From Dromiciops gliroides (taxonomy: Eukaryota; Chordata; Mammalia; Microbiotheria; Microbiotheriidae), in NCBI RefSeq assembly GCF_019393635.1, contig NC_057866.1, positions 277,520,874-277,584,873 on the forward strand: a stretch of 64,000 nt of DNA. Direction: 5' to 3'. Made by a program: the position numbers and the translations under genes. Position 1 is the stretch's first letter. The number at the start of each line of letters is the position of its first letter. Under the pieces are notes generated by a model. The model saw only the letters and a list, made by a program, of their open reading frames with translations. It did not search any database and was not told the DNA's origin. This document shows, piece after piece, positions 1 to 11,277 of the stretch.

Positions 1-99
1 GCTGTCCTTTGGTTTAGCTTTTCAAGGAGAGTTATCCCAGACCCGTGTCCTTTAGTTCAGCTGGCCAGTTTCCTAACGCCAAAACAGTCTTAACTCAAA

Positions 100-292
100 T
101 CTGGCCTTATACGCTTCTAGCTGTGTGACCTCCAGGCAAGTCACCTAACCTTTGTTTGCCTCAGTTTCCCCAACTATAAAGTGGGGATAATAACAACTCC
201 TTCCTCCCAGAATTGTTGTAAGAAAGTCTTTAGCACGGTACCTGACACTTCCTTGGTGCTCTATAAATGTGTATTCCCTCCTCTTCTCACAA
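100..292 (+). repeat. MIR-type SINE
   Basis: Old CORE-SINE: 'tctagctgtgtgacct', 'caagtcacctaacc', 'cctcagtttcccc' and a 3' part ending near 'ctctataaatgtg'. It is more diverged than the young SINEs of the window. Confidence 0.75.
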
Positions 293-555
293 CTATTCTA
301 GCAAGGATTTAAGAGCACCAGACAGAAATAATCGAGTAAACCCAGGACAGGAGATATTTTTATTGTATTTTGATGATCTTAAGGGGGGAAGGAATACATT
401 TAAGTAGAAAGAGGAAGGAAGGGGATGACATAATTTTCAATTTATGTGGAAATCTCACACAAATGGGGTCATTCACAAGATTACAAACAGGGAGGAAGAG
501 ATGGGGAAGTGAGTTATATATGAACCTCATTTTCATCTAAATCAGGAGAGATGAC

Positions 556-558
<3 letters not shown>

Positions 559-599
<41 letters not shown>
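559..599. repeat. (AC)n microsatellite
   Basis: About 20 pure AC units. The surrounding stretch 300-830 shows no recognisable gene or element. Confidence 0.98.
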
Positions 600-603
<4 letters not shown>

Positions 604-830
604 ACTCAGTGTGTAATAACTCAGCAAGGAACCAGACAAGGAGAAAGAACATGAGGATTAAGAGAGGAGGGTAGGTTCAAGGTAGGATTAATCTTAAGCA
701 AAACACACTCCATTTTTGGACGTCAGCAGCATGAAGGGGGTGGGGCAGAGAATCAAAGAAAGAAAGGTCAAAAATCTATGATCTATGTCTAGGTGAGGGG
801 AAGAACAGCAGATTGAAATATAATAGAATC

Positions 831-1000
831 GGGGACAGCTAGGTGGCGCAGTGGATAGAGCACCGTTCCCGGAATCAGGAGGACCTGAGTTCAAATCTGG
901 CCTCAGACGCTTGACACTTACTAGCTGTGTGACCCTGGGCAAGTCACTTAACCCCCATTGCCTCACTAAAAAAAAAATAAATAAATAAAAATAATAGAAG
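831..1000 (+). mobile_element. WSINE1/WALLSI-like marsupial SINE
   Basis: Typical copy of the window's dominant SINE: tRNA-related head 'cagctaggtggcgcagtgg', central CORE 'ctgagttcaaatctggcctc', then 'ctagctgtgtgaccctgggc', 'aagtcacttaaccc' and an A-rich tail. About 145 bp plus tail. It has no protein and is mobilised in trans by a LINE. Confidence 0.88.
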
Positions 1001-1139
1001 CACATTGCATCAAATATAGATCTCTAAAGAGAAGCAGCATCTTTCAACATCCTCTTCTTTATAAACGGCGGTAGGCGTGGGGAGGGCAAAAAGAGGAAAT
1101 GAGATGAACTCACCCCTAGGACAAAGGAGGGTAGCAGAA

Positions 1140-2780
1140 TGAATTAGGAAGTGGGATCAAACATTTTTATAAAAATATACTTGAAACATATTCAGAGTTA
1201 AAAGTAAGGTCTCAGGCAAAATGTACTGCTTCAAGTAAAATCAGAGAAACGAGTACCAACTGTGTTCTTAGATAAAGTGACAATTGAAAAAGAGAAACTA
1301 CATTATGCTTAAAAGCACCATAGAAAATATCAATACATATGCAATATGTGTGTGTATTGAAGGGCACAGCAACCAAATATTAGAGGAAAAGTTAATTATA
1401 TCAGAGGGGAAAATAGTAAAATTTTAAAAGTTGGACACCTTAATATACCTCTCTCAGATCTACACAAATCTTACCAAAAGATAAAGAAGAAAGAAATAAT
1501 TGATCTGAATAGCTTTCTAGAAAAGTTAGATATGAAAAAAGCTGGCAATTACTGAATGTGAGTGAAAGAGAGTTTACGTCCCATCCAGTAGTGCACCTTT
1601 ACAACCATTGACCATATATGAAGGCAGAATAACCTCACAAACAAGTGCAAAGAGCAGAAATATTTAATGGAATACAATTATGTTCAATAAAAAACCTTTA
1701 AAGAGTAAAGATAAAAAGACTGGAGTCTAAATAAGTTAATCCTAAAGAATTTGTGTCAAAAACAAAGTGTGGAAGTAATAGAAAATTTTATCAAAGAAAA
1801 TGAAAACAATGAGACAACATGCCAAAACTTTAGGGATATAGCTAGGGCAGAGGGTAAAATTTGTATGTAAAAACATTCTTCAACAAAAAGAGAAATGAAA
1901 TTAATTTGGCATACAAGTCAAAAAACCCCAACAAATTATTATTTATTATTTATTTATTTATTTAGTGTGGTAATGAGGGTTAAATGACTTGCCCAGGGTC
2001 ACACACCTAGTAAGTGTCAAGTGTCTGAGGCAGGACTTGAACTCAGGTCCTCCTGAATCCAAGATCAGAGCTTTATCCACTGCGCCACCTAGCTGCCCCT
2101 TATTTAATTATTTATTATTATTATTATTGCGGAAAAAGCCCAACAAATTAAAACATCCCAACTGAATGCCAAAATGGAACTTCTCAAATGAGAGATTAAC
2201 AAAATTGAAAGCAAAGAACCTGCCCATTGAACTGATATGTAAAATCAGAATCTGTTTTTAAAAACCCAATAAAATATTTGCTAATGTGATTTAAAAAAAA
2301 AAGACAGGAAAACCAAATTGTCAGAATCAAAAAAATTTTTAAGAATAAATCATAACAAAGGAAGAAATACAGAAAATCATCAGAAACTAGTTTACCCAAT
2401 TATATACCAACAAAGCCAACAATTTAAATGAAATTAATGAATGTCTACAAAAGCATGATACCTAGATTACCAGAAGAAACAGAGAGTTTAAATAACTCAA
2501 TCTCAGAAAAATAAACTGAATAAGCCATGAGTGAACTCTGAAAGGAAAAAAACAAAACAAAACAAAACCCAGGGCCAGATAGATTTATTAGTGAATTATA
2601 TCAAGCATTAAAGAACAATTCTGGTATAACATAAATTGTTTTGAAAAAAAGAATTCCTTTTATGATACAAATATGGTCTTGATACTTAAACCAGAGAGAG
2701 ATGAATCAGGGAAAGAAAGCTATAGACCAATAAAAAGAGTTCAATAAAATATTAGCCAAAAGGCAAGATACCAATGAGAT
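1140..2780 (+). mobile_element. Degenerate L1, ORF2 part
   Basis: This AT-rich element has remnants of L1 ORF2 on the plus strand. Around 2570-2620 the translation reads NPGPDRFISELYQALKNN, matching the L1 'SPGPDGF' block before the reverse-transcriptase core, followed by NQGKKAIDQ near 2700. Many stops make it dead. A SINE interrupts it at about 1941-2100. The 5' part (1140-1900) is assigned by continuity only. Confidence 0.6.
1941..2100 (-). mobile_element. WSINE1-like SINE
   Basis: Reverse copy with an AT-rich tail at its left and head 'gcgccacctagctgcccc' at its right. The tail has degenerated into (TTTA)n. It is inserted in the old L1. Confidence 0.85.
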
Positions 2781-3074
2781 TGTATATTATAACCTTGTAG
2801 CATTTTGCAGGACACACAGAGGGAATTCTTTCTAAAGAGCAGAGCTGCCAGAAAGGAATGGTAGTTATGGAAAGAGGACAGACGCCAACAGAGGATGGCA
2901 TGGTGGTGTAACTTCCATTGCTCCTTGCTCCGCAGTCAGGCTGATGATTCAGATATAGAGCAAGATGCACACTCCTGTGCAAGGTTCCCAACCAATTTAG
3001 GGCTAAAAGATCGGGTTTTAGACAAAGAGCCAAGATGGCACCAATAGGCAATGGCCCCATCATCTATTAAGCTT

Positions 3075-3480
3075 AGCAACTATCTTAGGAGTCTAGATAG
3101 ACCTGTGGCTCGCCAACCACGGCCCAAGCCAAATCCTTCCACCACCTGTTTTTGTTTGGCCTGTGAGCTAAGAATAGTTCTTTTACATTTTTTTTTGTTG
3201 TTTTTGTTTTTGTTTGTTTTTGTTTTTAGTGAGGCAATTGGGGTTAAGTGACTTTCCCAGGGTCACACAGCTAGTAAATGTTAAGTGTCTGAGGCCGGAT
3301 TTGAACTCAGGTCCTCCTGACTCCAGGGCCGGTGCTCTATCCACTGCGCCACCTAGCTGCCCTGTTCTTTTACATTTTAAAGTACAATAAAACTACTTTA
3401 AAATGTAAAAAAAGCCCCAAAACCCAAAAAACACATTTTTAGCTTGCAGACCAGACAAAAACAGGTGACAAACTGTGTTT
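3075..3480. mobile_element. hAT-like DNA transposon fragment
   Basis: The ends 'ctcgccaaccacggccca' and 'gacaaactgtgtttgggc' with an internal 'ccacctgtttttg' / 'aaaaacaggtgac' pair form a loose inverted arrangement like that of nonautonomous hAT (Charlie-type) elements. It is split by the SINE at 3191-3363. Assignment is by recollection of the family only. Confidence 0.4.
3191..3363 (-). mobile_element. WSINE1-like SINE with TSD
   Basis: The target duplication 'gttcttttacattt' flanks it at 3177-3190 and 3364-3377. The long T-rich left tail includes G interruptions. Confidence 0.9.
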
Positions 3481-3739
3481 GGGCTGCCAGCTTTAGTTTG
3501 TCCAGAGTACTGAAATCATATTATAAAGGGCAGAGGCCCAGGAAACTTAACTTTAACTATGCTACAGCAGGCAAGTGACCAGGGTGTGGGACAATGCTGG
3601 GTGTCTGGGTGGGTTAAACCCTAGAGTACATACATCCTCAGGGTTGGGAGTGTAACAATCAAGTCAGTTTTCACCATCTTACAATCTACTCCTCCAGTTC
3701 CAGCACCCCCCTTCATAGAGACCAAAAGCTCTCTGCTTT

Positions 3740-4250
3740 TTATTAGCTCACCAAATCATACCAAAAGTTGGGGGTTGGCTTACTATTAGGAAATCTATAA
3801 GAATAATGAACCACATTAATAGCAAAAACCATCAAAATCATAACTCTATTAATAGAAGCAGAAACAGCTTGACAAAATACAATAGTCATTTGCATTAAAA
3901 TCATAGGATATAGTTATTATGAAGTTAAACAGCATAGGAATAAGTGAACCTTTCCTTAATATTTGTATTTCCTTAGTATTCGTCATTTCCATAATATGGC
4001 AGAATATAGAGTCTATCCAAAACCTGGAGCCAGCTTTATATGTAATGGAGGCCAACCAGAGGCTTGCCCAATCAGAGGTCAAGCAAAGATGTCTATCATT
4101 ACCACTATCGTTTAGTAAAGTGCTAGATGGAGCAAAGACAAAGAAGCAGAAATAAAGGTAAGAAGCATAGGGGGCAAATTGCTTTTTCCAGAGAACTCGA
4201 TGGTCTACGCATATTGAGATAATTTAATATTCCTTGGAAGACGTAACAGG
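3740..4250 (+). mobile_element. Degenerate LINE reverse-transcriptase piece
   Basis: Translation near 4070-4120 gives SEVKQRCLSLPLSFSKVLD, which resembles the 'RQGCPLSPLLF' block of L1-type reverse transcriptases. It is AT-rich with many stops. Confidence 0.4.
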
Positions 4251-4329
4251 AGTAACCCCATTAAGTTACGTCCCTAGGAGAAGGAACATTAGGCAAGGCA
4301 TGGAACAAGGAGATAGATAGATGCCCACC

Positions 4330-4550
4330 ATTGCAATGGACGAGATGTGAAACAGAGACCAGATGCTGAGGTTCCCTGGGGATTGTGAGGTCCTTTGGAA
4401 GCTTCTATTTGCAGAAGACACCGTGTTGAAGGCATCAACTCCTAAGGCATTGCAGAGCCTCCTGGAAGAGATCTATAATTTCTCAAAGGAGTTTGGCCTG
4501 TCTGTCCATGCACACATGAAAGACAGACCAAATGTCTGAAGAATGTCTTT
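4330..4550 (+). mobile_element. Non-LTR reverse-transcriptase fragment (FAED box)
   Basis: One frame reads WKLLFAEDTVLKASTPKALQ then SLLEEIYNFSKEFGLSVHAH. FAED-TVL corresponds to the catalytic F/YADD box, followed by the usual L-helix and GLSVN-like motif. The family is not resolved. It differs from the RTE copy further right. Confidence 0.55.
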
Positions 4551-4715
4551 TCCCCGGATTTCAACATGCATCTGAAAAGACACTCTCTAGAGAAAGTTTT
4601 TTAATTGGTGGTCTGTAGACTTATTTTAAAAATATTTTAAAATGGTATTTCAATGTATTTCTTTTCCTTTGTAATTCTTTGTATTTTATTTTACACATTT
4701 AAAAAATATTATTCT

Positions 4716-4852
4716 GGGGGCAGCTAGGTGGCGCAGTGGATAGAGCACTGGCCCTGGAGTCAGGAGGACCTGAGCCTCAGACACTTAACACTTACTAGCT
4801 GTGTGACCCTGGGCAAGTCACTTAACCCCAATTGCCTCACCAAAAAAAAAGA
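4716..4852 (+). mobile_element. WSINE1-like SINE, internally shortened
   Basis: Head and tail are intact, but the CORE skips 'ttcaaatctgg' (it goes directly from cctgag to cctcagacac). Confidence 0.85.
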
Positions 4853-5110
4853 AATTATTCTGAGGAAGGCTGTAGGCTGCCAAAAGACTGTCTCCCCAAA
4901 AGGAATGAATCCACACTATACAGCTCTTCTTGTGATGGCAAAGAAATGGAAACTGAGGGGACATCCATCCATTGGGGAATGGCTGAACAAGTTGTGGTGT
5001 ATGGTCGTGAGGGGATACAACTGTGCTCTAAGGAACAATGAGAGGGATGGCTTCAGAAGTGGTGGACAGCACACAGAAGAAAGTGACCGTAATGACAGTG
5101 TTCGATAAAC
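4853..5110 (+). mobile_element. L1 ORF2 C-terminal fragment
   Basis: Contains the L1 ORF2 end on the plus strand. The 4916-5040 part reads as degenerate 'AKKWKLRGHPSIGEWLNKL', the marsupial counterpart of the human L1 'CPTMIDWIKKMW' region. A tail resembling the L2 3' end (5125-5195) follows. Confidence 0.75.
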
Positions 5111-5311
5111 CCAAAAGTCTAAGCACATAAGGTTTAGCATGGGGCCTAGCACATAGTAGGCACTTAATTAATGATTGTTTCCTTCTCTTCCCCTATTCCT
5201 TCATTCCTGGCTAAGACGTTTAACTTCTCAGTACTCTGGGACAAAGGTGTCAAACATGGGGCCCACAACACTCCATGTGCAGCAGGAAGCAGATTAAAAT
5301 GTGATTGGGAA

Positions 5312-5451
5312 GGGGCAGCTAGGTGGCACAGTGGATAAAGCACCAGCCCTGGATTCAGGAGTTCCTGAGTTCAAATCTGGCCTCAGACACTTGACATTTA
5401 CTAGCTGTGTGACCTTGGGCAAGTCACTTAAGCCCCATTGCCCTAAAAAAA
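5312..5451 (+). mobile_element. WSINE1-like SINE with TSD
   Basis: A perfect 15-bp duplication 'aaatgtgattgggaa' lies at 5297-5311 and 5452-5466, so it inserted recently. Confidence 0.92.
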
Positions 5452-5511
5452 AAATGTGATTGGGAAACATTTAACAAAATAACTGTAATAAAGCATAGAT
5501 CATATTATGGG

Positions 5512-5656
5512 TTTGGGGGGGCGGGGCAATGAGGGTTAAGTGACTTGCCCAAGCTCACACAGCTAGTAACCATCAAGTGTCTGAGGCTAGATTTGAACTC
5601 AGGTCCTCCTGAATCCAGGGCCAGTGCTTTATCCACTGTGCCACCTAGCTACCTCC
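5512..5656 (-). mobile_element. WSINE1-like SINE
   Basis: Reverse copy whose tail has changed to a G-rich run. The duplicated 'atcatat' flanks it (near 5498 and 5659). Confidence 0.87.
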
Positions 5657-5844
5657 AATCATATCATGTTTTAAACCTAAGTTAATATGCAGGCTTCTTA
5701 TGTAGGGATTAGTTGCCCCCATTTCTATTTGTTTGGGACCACAAGACAAGGCAACTTCCCAAGAATTTAAACTTCAGAAAAGATTAGAGGGTGTTTCCTT
5801 ACTACAGAGTTCCCAATTGGAAAGAGAATCCTTTGTTTCTGGAG

Positions 5845-8800
5845 GTCATTAAAGGAGCTTTTCTGTTGTTCCTTCATTTTTTGTGATCTCCTGGACCACG
5901 GCATGCCAGGCCCTTCTCTCCTCCATTAGCTCTTCAAGTTTGTCCAAGCTCATGCGTTGTTTCCGTGACCCTCTCCATCCATCTCCTCCTCTGCCATCTC
6001 CTCCTTGTGCCTTCAGTCTTTCCCAGCATCAGGGTCTTTCTCAATGAGTCCCATTTTCTCATGTGGCCAAAGCTTCAGTTTCAGTATTTGACCTTCCAGT
6101 GACTAGTCAGAGTTCATTTCTTTAATGACTGATTTGATCCATGTGCTGTCCAAGAGACTCTCAAGCCTTCTCCAGCTCCACAATTCAGAAGTGTCGATGC
6201 TGGGGTGCTCAGCTTTCCTTATAGTCCAGCTCTCACAGCTATACGTTGCAACTGGAAAAACCATAGCTTTGTCTATACAGACTTTGTCGGCAAGGTGACG
6301 TCTCTGCTTTTCAGCACACTGTCCAGATCGCCATAGCTTTCCTTCCAAGGAGCAAGCATCTCTTAATTTCATGGCTGCACTTGCCGTCTGCAGTGATCTT
6401 AGAGCCCAAGAACATAAAATCTTCCATTTCTTCTCTATTTGCCAGGAAGTGATAGGACCAGTTGCCAAGATCTTGGGGGGTTTTTATGTTAAGGCCCAAG
6501 CCAGATTTTATACCCTCCTTTTTCACCCTCACCCAGAGGCTTCTTAATTCCTCTTCCCTTTTTGCCATCAGAGTGGTAGCATCTGCAGATCTGAGATTGT
6601 TGACATTTCTCCCAGCTACTTTAATCCAGCTTTTTGATTCTTCCAGCCTGGTATCTCACATGATGTACTCTTCATTTAGGTTAAATAAATAAGATGACAA
6701 TATACAGCCTTGTCATATTCCCTTTCCAGTCTTAAGCTATTCATTCGTTCCATGTTCGGTTCTAACTGTTGCTTCTTGGCCCACAAGCAGGTTCCTTAGG
6801 AGACAAGTAAGATCTGGTTCCCTCATCTCTTGGAGGACTTGCCACATTTTGTTGTGATCCACACAGTCAAAGGCTTTACTGTGGTCAGTGAAGCTGAAGG
6901 AGGCTCTGGAACTCCCTCGCTTTCTCCACAATCTAGTGAGTGATGGTGGTTTGGTTTCTAGTTCTGCCTCTTTGAAAACCAGCCTGCTCTTCTTGGTCCA
7001 TATGTTGCTGAAGCCCAGCTTGCAGAATCTTAAGCATAACCTTGTGGTGTGTGAAACGAATGCAGTTGTTCAGTAACTTTCCTTGGCATTGCCCTGCTTT
7101 AGGATTGGGACGTAAAGTGATTTTTTCCAATCCTTTGGCCACTGTTGAGTTTTCCAAATTTGCTGGAGTGTTGAGTGCAGCACTTTAACAGCATCATCTT
7201 TTGGGGTTTTTAATAACTCAGCTGTAATTCCATTACCTCTAGTGACCTTATTGTTAACACTTGACTTCATTCTCTGACATGTCTGACTCTAGACCAGAAA
7301 CTACACCATCATGGTTATCAGTGGGGTTAAGATCTTTCCTCTGTATTTCTTTTGTTTACTCTTCCCACCTCTTCTTTTTTGTTTGTTTTGGTTTTGGCCA
7401 GGCAACGAGGGTTAAGTGACTTGCCCAGGGGCACACAGCTAGTGTGTGTCAAGTGTCCGAGGCCGGATTTTGAACTCAGGTCCTCCTGAATCCAGGACTG
7501 GTGCTTTATCCACTGCGCCACCCAGCTGCCCCATCCCACCTCTTCTTAATCTTTTCTGCTTCTGTTAAGTCCCTACAAGTTTTGTCTTACATTATGCCCA
7601 TTTTTGCATGAAACATTCCCTTGATATCCCTAATTTTCTTGAAGAGATCTTTTGTCTTTCCCATCCTATCCTTTTCTTCTATTTCTTTGCATTTCTCATT
7701 TATGAAAACATGATTGGAGTGTGGGGGTCTCCTGGAATGTTGCTCAATGCCCGTTCTTTTTTTTTTTAAGAAATAGAGAAGCATACATATTTTTTCTATC
7801 TAAAAATACTCACTTTTTTAAAGAAAAGAAAAAAAAAACTTTGATTTCATGTTTTATATGAAATACTAACAACAACAAAAAAAACCCAACCCAGTTTTTT
7901 GAGTCCTTGACTTGAGGCTACTGATTTCTTATTAAGTTACACTCTGTAATTCTGCATTCAGTTGTGTCTATCTTTCCCTTTCCCCTTTCCTTCTTTCCTC
8001 AGCTATTTGTAAAGCCTCATCAGGCCACCATTTTGCTTTCTTGCTCTTCTTTTCCTTTGGAATGTTTTTTATTGCTACCTCCTGCACAATACTGTGAACC
8101 TCTGTCCATAGTTCTTCAGGCACTCTGTCTACTACATCTAATCCCTTAAATATATGAATCACCTCTACTTCATATTCATAAGGGATGTTATTTAGGTTAT
8201 ACCTATACGGTCTGATGGTTTTCCCTACTTTCTTCAATTTAAGTCTGAATTTTGCACTAAGAAGGGTATCATCTGATCCACAGTTGGTTCCAGGTCTTGT
8301 TTTAACTGACTGTATAGAGATTTTCCACGTATGGCTGAAAACTATAAAATGAATCTGATTTCTATATTGACCATCAGCTGATGTCCCTTGTAGAGGCACC
8401 TTTGGGGTTGTTGAAAAAGAATGTTTGTTATGACCAGTGAGTTATCCTGATAAAACTCTATCCGTCTCTGCCCTGCATTACTTTATATATTCCAAGGCCA
8501 AACTTGCCTAGTATTCCAATGAACTTTTGATTTCCTACTTTAACATTCCAATCCCTTATGATGAATGTGACATTTTTGGAGGTATTTCTAGAATAGGTTG
8601 TAGGTGTTTGTAGAAAGGAGCTTTGCAATTCCCAGAGGCGATTTAGCCTGCCTTGTTCTTCTCGTTTAGTTCTGGGCCCAGTTCCTTGTCCATTGTCCAA
8701 GATACTGACGGACAACCATTACAGACTGGTCATTTAAGGATATACCAGAATCTGGAAATACATGTTTTTCATCCACTTGATTTTCCTTATATGGCTAGAT
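5845..8800 (-). mobile_element. RTE-type LINE, largely complete but broken
   Basis: Read on the minus strand, the order is endonuclease, linker, reverse transcriptase, then C-terminal region and 3' UTR. Endonuclease: FIIRDWNVKVGN near 8560 and DGQYRNQIHFIVFS near 8360. Linker: FRLKLKKVGKTIRPYRYNLN near 8230. RT: GNGITAELLKTPKDDAVKVL near 7200, KVMLKILQAGLQQHMDQEEQ near 7000, FTDHSKAFDCVDHNKMWQVL near 6880. The box that should be YADD is ruined near 6580 (LRSADATTLM). C-terminal: ATYSCESWTIRKAEH near 6230. The 3' end carries 'cggcatgccaggcccttc'. Frame changes and stops split it into at least seven pieces, so it is inactive. A SINE interrupts it at 7377-7533. Confidence 0.9.
7377..7533 (-). 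mobile_element. WSINE1-like SINE with TSD, in RTE
   Basis: The duplication 'tcccacctcttctt' is at 7363-7376 and 7534-7547. It is younger than the RTE copy. Confidence 0.92.
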
Positions 8801-9621
8801 GAACTCTTTGGAGCAGTCATAGATCTTATCTAGGAGGTTCTGGGATATTCCAGGGCTTGGAAGCAGCTCAATGTCATCTACAGACTGGAGGGTCTAAAGG
8901 ACCTCACCATCTCTAGGGAATTCCTCAACTTTGGTCCTGATTGGGTCTCGGATAGCTATGTTTTCTTTGAATCTGTTTTATGCTTCCCTGCTTCTCTCTG
9001 TTTTATGAAGCAATACTGCTTATAATTCTCCACTCCCCTCTCTGGGCCCAGGCTTAAGCTCATTTCAGCAGCAGACAGGCTAAAAGCCAAGTAGAGTAGG
9101 TGCTCTCATGGTAGGGGTGGGTGGTGGATGTTGTTCATGAGAACAGACCCCAAAGTCTGAAGTTGTTTTAGGGAAATTCATTAGGTCATTTGGTAGAGGA
9201 AAGCAAGCCAGAAAATGGGTGTAGCTTCTTCCCATCTAGTGTCTGGAAGGTTTCCATTAAATCAGATTAGACAAGTGTGCTCACAAGCCAAAACATAAGC
9301 TAGGGTGGACCCATTACAAGTCCTGAGTGTGGTAACCCAAAACATGGATGCTTTGGGTGGATCCAAGACCTGGGGGAACCCAAAATACCTTGTAGCCTTC
9401 TCTGGCATTCCTAGACAGGTACCGGGTTGAGGCAACATTCTGGGTGTGGACAGCTTTTAATCACATAAGATGAGATGGAAATAGCACAATAATTCCTGAA
9501 CAATAAAATAAATCATTTTTTCCATATGGAGTAGGGAGAAAATTGACTCTCCTTCTATAAAGGGAAAACCCAGAGACTCCCAAGCCTGAAGTTCAGGAGA
9601 GAGAAGGAAGAGGATATTCAT
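8800..9621. other. No gene or element recognised
   Basis: Mixed-composition sequence beyond the 5' side of the RTE. It has no long open frame, splice-bounded exon or known repeat that I can name. It may be an old LTR-type element, but I see no defined ends. Confidence 0.5.
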
Positions 9622-9771
9622 TCATTTATTTATTTTGTAGAGCAATGAGGGCTAAGTGACTTGCCCAAGATCACATGGCTAGTAAGTGTCAAGTGTCTAA
9701 GGCTGGATTTTAATTCAGGTCCTCCTGAATCCAGGGCCAGTGCTTTATCCACTGCCCCATCTAGCTGCCCC
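9622..9771 (-). mobile_element. WSINE1-like SINE, somewhat diverged
   Basis: Has 'gctaagtgacttgcccaaga' and the head 'atctagctgcccct'. Substitutions in the head (ccccat for cgccac) suggest an older copy. Confidence 0.83.
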
Positions 9772-9999
9772 TGAAAGAAGATGATAAAAACAGAAGTCTT
9801 TCTTTTTTTTTAAGGTTAGAGTAGCCATTTCCTCTTGGCTCACTGGCCAATTCTATGACACAAACCCTACCCCTTGACCAAGGGATTGTTGTCCCATCTT
9901 CAAGTAACAAGTCTCTGGACACTGAGACATTTGTTTTCATATATGTTTCATTTCTAAAAATTTCTTTTTCCCCTCTATATGAATTTCTTTCTTTAACAT

Positions 10000-10110
10000 T
10001 CATTTTTTTATTTTGATTTCCAAATTCTTTCCCTCCCTCTTGCTCCCCCACCCATTGAAAAGGCAAACAATGATACCCATTATACATGTGAAGGCCTGCA
10101 AAACATGTTT
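10000..10110 (-). mobile_element. L1 3' UTR fragment
   Basis: Contains 'ctttccctccctcttgctcc', 'cattgaaaaggcaa' and 'catgcaaaaca'-like motifs of the marsupial L1 3' end. The solo LTR that follows interrupts it. Confidence 0.65.
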
Positions 10111-10114
10111 CCAC

Positions 10115-10705
10115 TGTGAGAAATGATTCATTTGGATCCCTGCTCTATCCCAATCAGTATTAATCAGTTTGATACTTTACATAAATTATTTAGGGATAAT
10201 TAGATAAGATAGGTTCTTACAGTGGGCCTCAAACTTTCATGTGATGTTCACTACTTGTTTACCAGTTGTGAGGCTCATTTGCGCAACCACGAGAATGCTA
10301 ACAGGGATCTCTCTATCCTGTTTTGCTCAAACTCCGTGTCCAAATCAGCATGGTGGGATGCCCTGATGCTTATTTTTGTACCTACAGACCTCTCTCTCTT
10401 GTTCAACATGAGCATCTTATGACCACTTGGTCACTGGAGGTGACTCTGGCCTTGCCCATCTTAATTTCTGGCCCTCAAGAGCAAGATCTATTGATCAGTG
10501 AGATTCTGTATTTTACCATGCCCCTTGCATATCTGGCTACCAAACCCTATAAAAACCAGGTCGTGGGGATCTGGAGCATCTCATATCATGAGGAAGATCT
10601 GAGGTCCGCTTCATTAGAGGGGACTATGGACCCTTTAATAAAGTGCCAGTGGCTCAGAGCTCTGCCTCAGTTTCTATTGTAAGTTGGATATTTTTTAACT
10701 TGACA
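10115..10705 (+). mobile_element. Solo LTR of an endogenous retrovirus
   Basis: The 591-bp element starts TGTGAGAAA and ends TTGACA (TG...CA). It has a TATA box (cctataaaaacc, near 10547) and a poly(A) signal AATAAA (near 10638) in the right order for U3-R-U5. The flanks CCAC (10111-10114) and CCAT (10706-10709) are a 4-bp target duplication with one change. L1 sequence resumes on both sides. No internal viral genes are present. Confidence 0.75.
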
Positions 10706-10789
10706 CCATATTAGCCAAACTGAAAATAAAATTAAGGAAAGGAAATAACATTTCTAAACAAATCTCCCATCTCCCCTCCCATTTCTTGC

Positions 10790-11277
10790 AAGTCATGCTG
10801 TGCAACAAAGATTTTATTTTTTAACTGGGTATGATTTTTAAAAAGTCAATTTTATTTTCAGTACCAAATTTTCTCCCTTCCTCCACCCCTCCCCCATTGA
10901 GAAGTCAAGAAAGACAATACCCATTATATGTGTGTATCTATGTATGTGTATATGTACATATGTGAAATCATGCAAAACATGCCTGACTTAGCTAGGTTCT
11001 GAAAAAAAGGCAGTGGGAGAAAAAAATATGCTTTCATTTGTACTCTGCATCCATCAGTTCTCTGTCTGGAGGTGGATATTATGTTTAATGAAGAATCCTT
11101 TGGAAATGTGGTGGCTCATCGTGATGATCAGAGTTACTAAGTCTTTCACAGTGGATTCTCTTTACAAAATTGCGGTTACTGTGTACAATGTTCTGCACAC
11201 TTCACTTTGCATCAGTTCATATAAGTCTTCCTGAAACCATCCTCTTCATTTTTTTCGGCACAATAGAATTGCATCAC
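10790..11277 (-). mobile_element. L1 3' part, right half of a split copy
   Basis: Contains the 3' UTR run ('ctccacccctcccccattga') and, in reverse, the ORF2 tail ('cagttctctgtctggaggtg', 'tgcatcagttcatataag'). It stops at 11277 inside 'aatagaattgcatcac', where a plus-strand L1 3' end is inserted. It resumes at 12100. Confidence 0.8.

Larger units (their letters stand above)
5225..5740. mobile_element. hAT-like nonautonomous DNA transposon, split twice
   Basis: It begins 'aaggtgtcaaacatggggcc' and ends near 'cccatttctatttgtttggg', ends typical of a common marsupial Charlie-like element, with 'aacatttaacaaaataa' inside. Two SINEs of opposite orientation sit inside it (5312-5451 and 5512-5656). 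Confidence 0.55.

Noticed and set aside
10323..10682. 119-codon open frame on the plus strand
   Set aside because: It lies inside the solo LTR and has no coding features.
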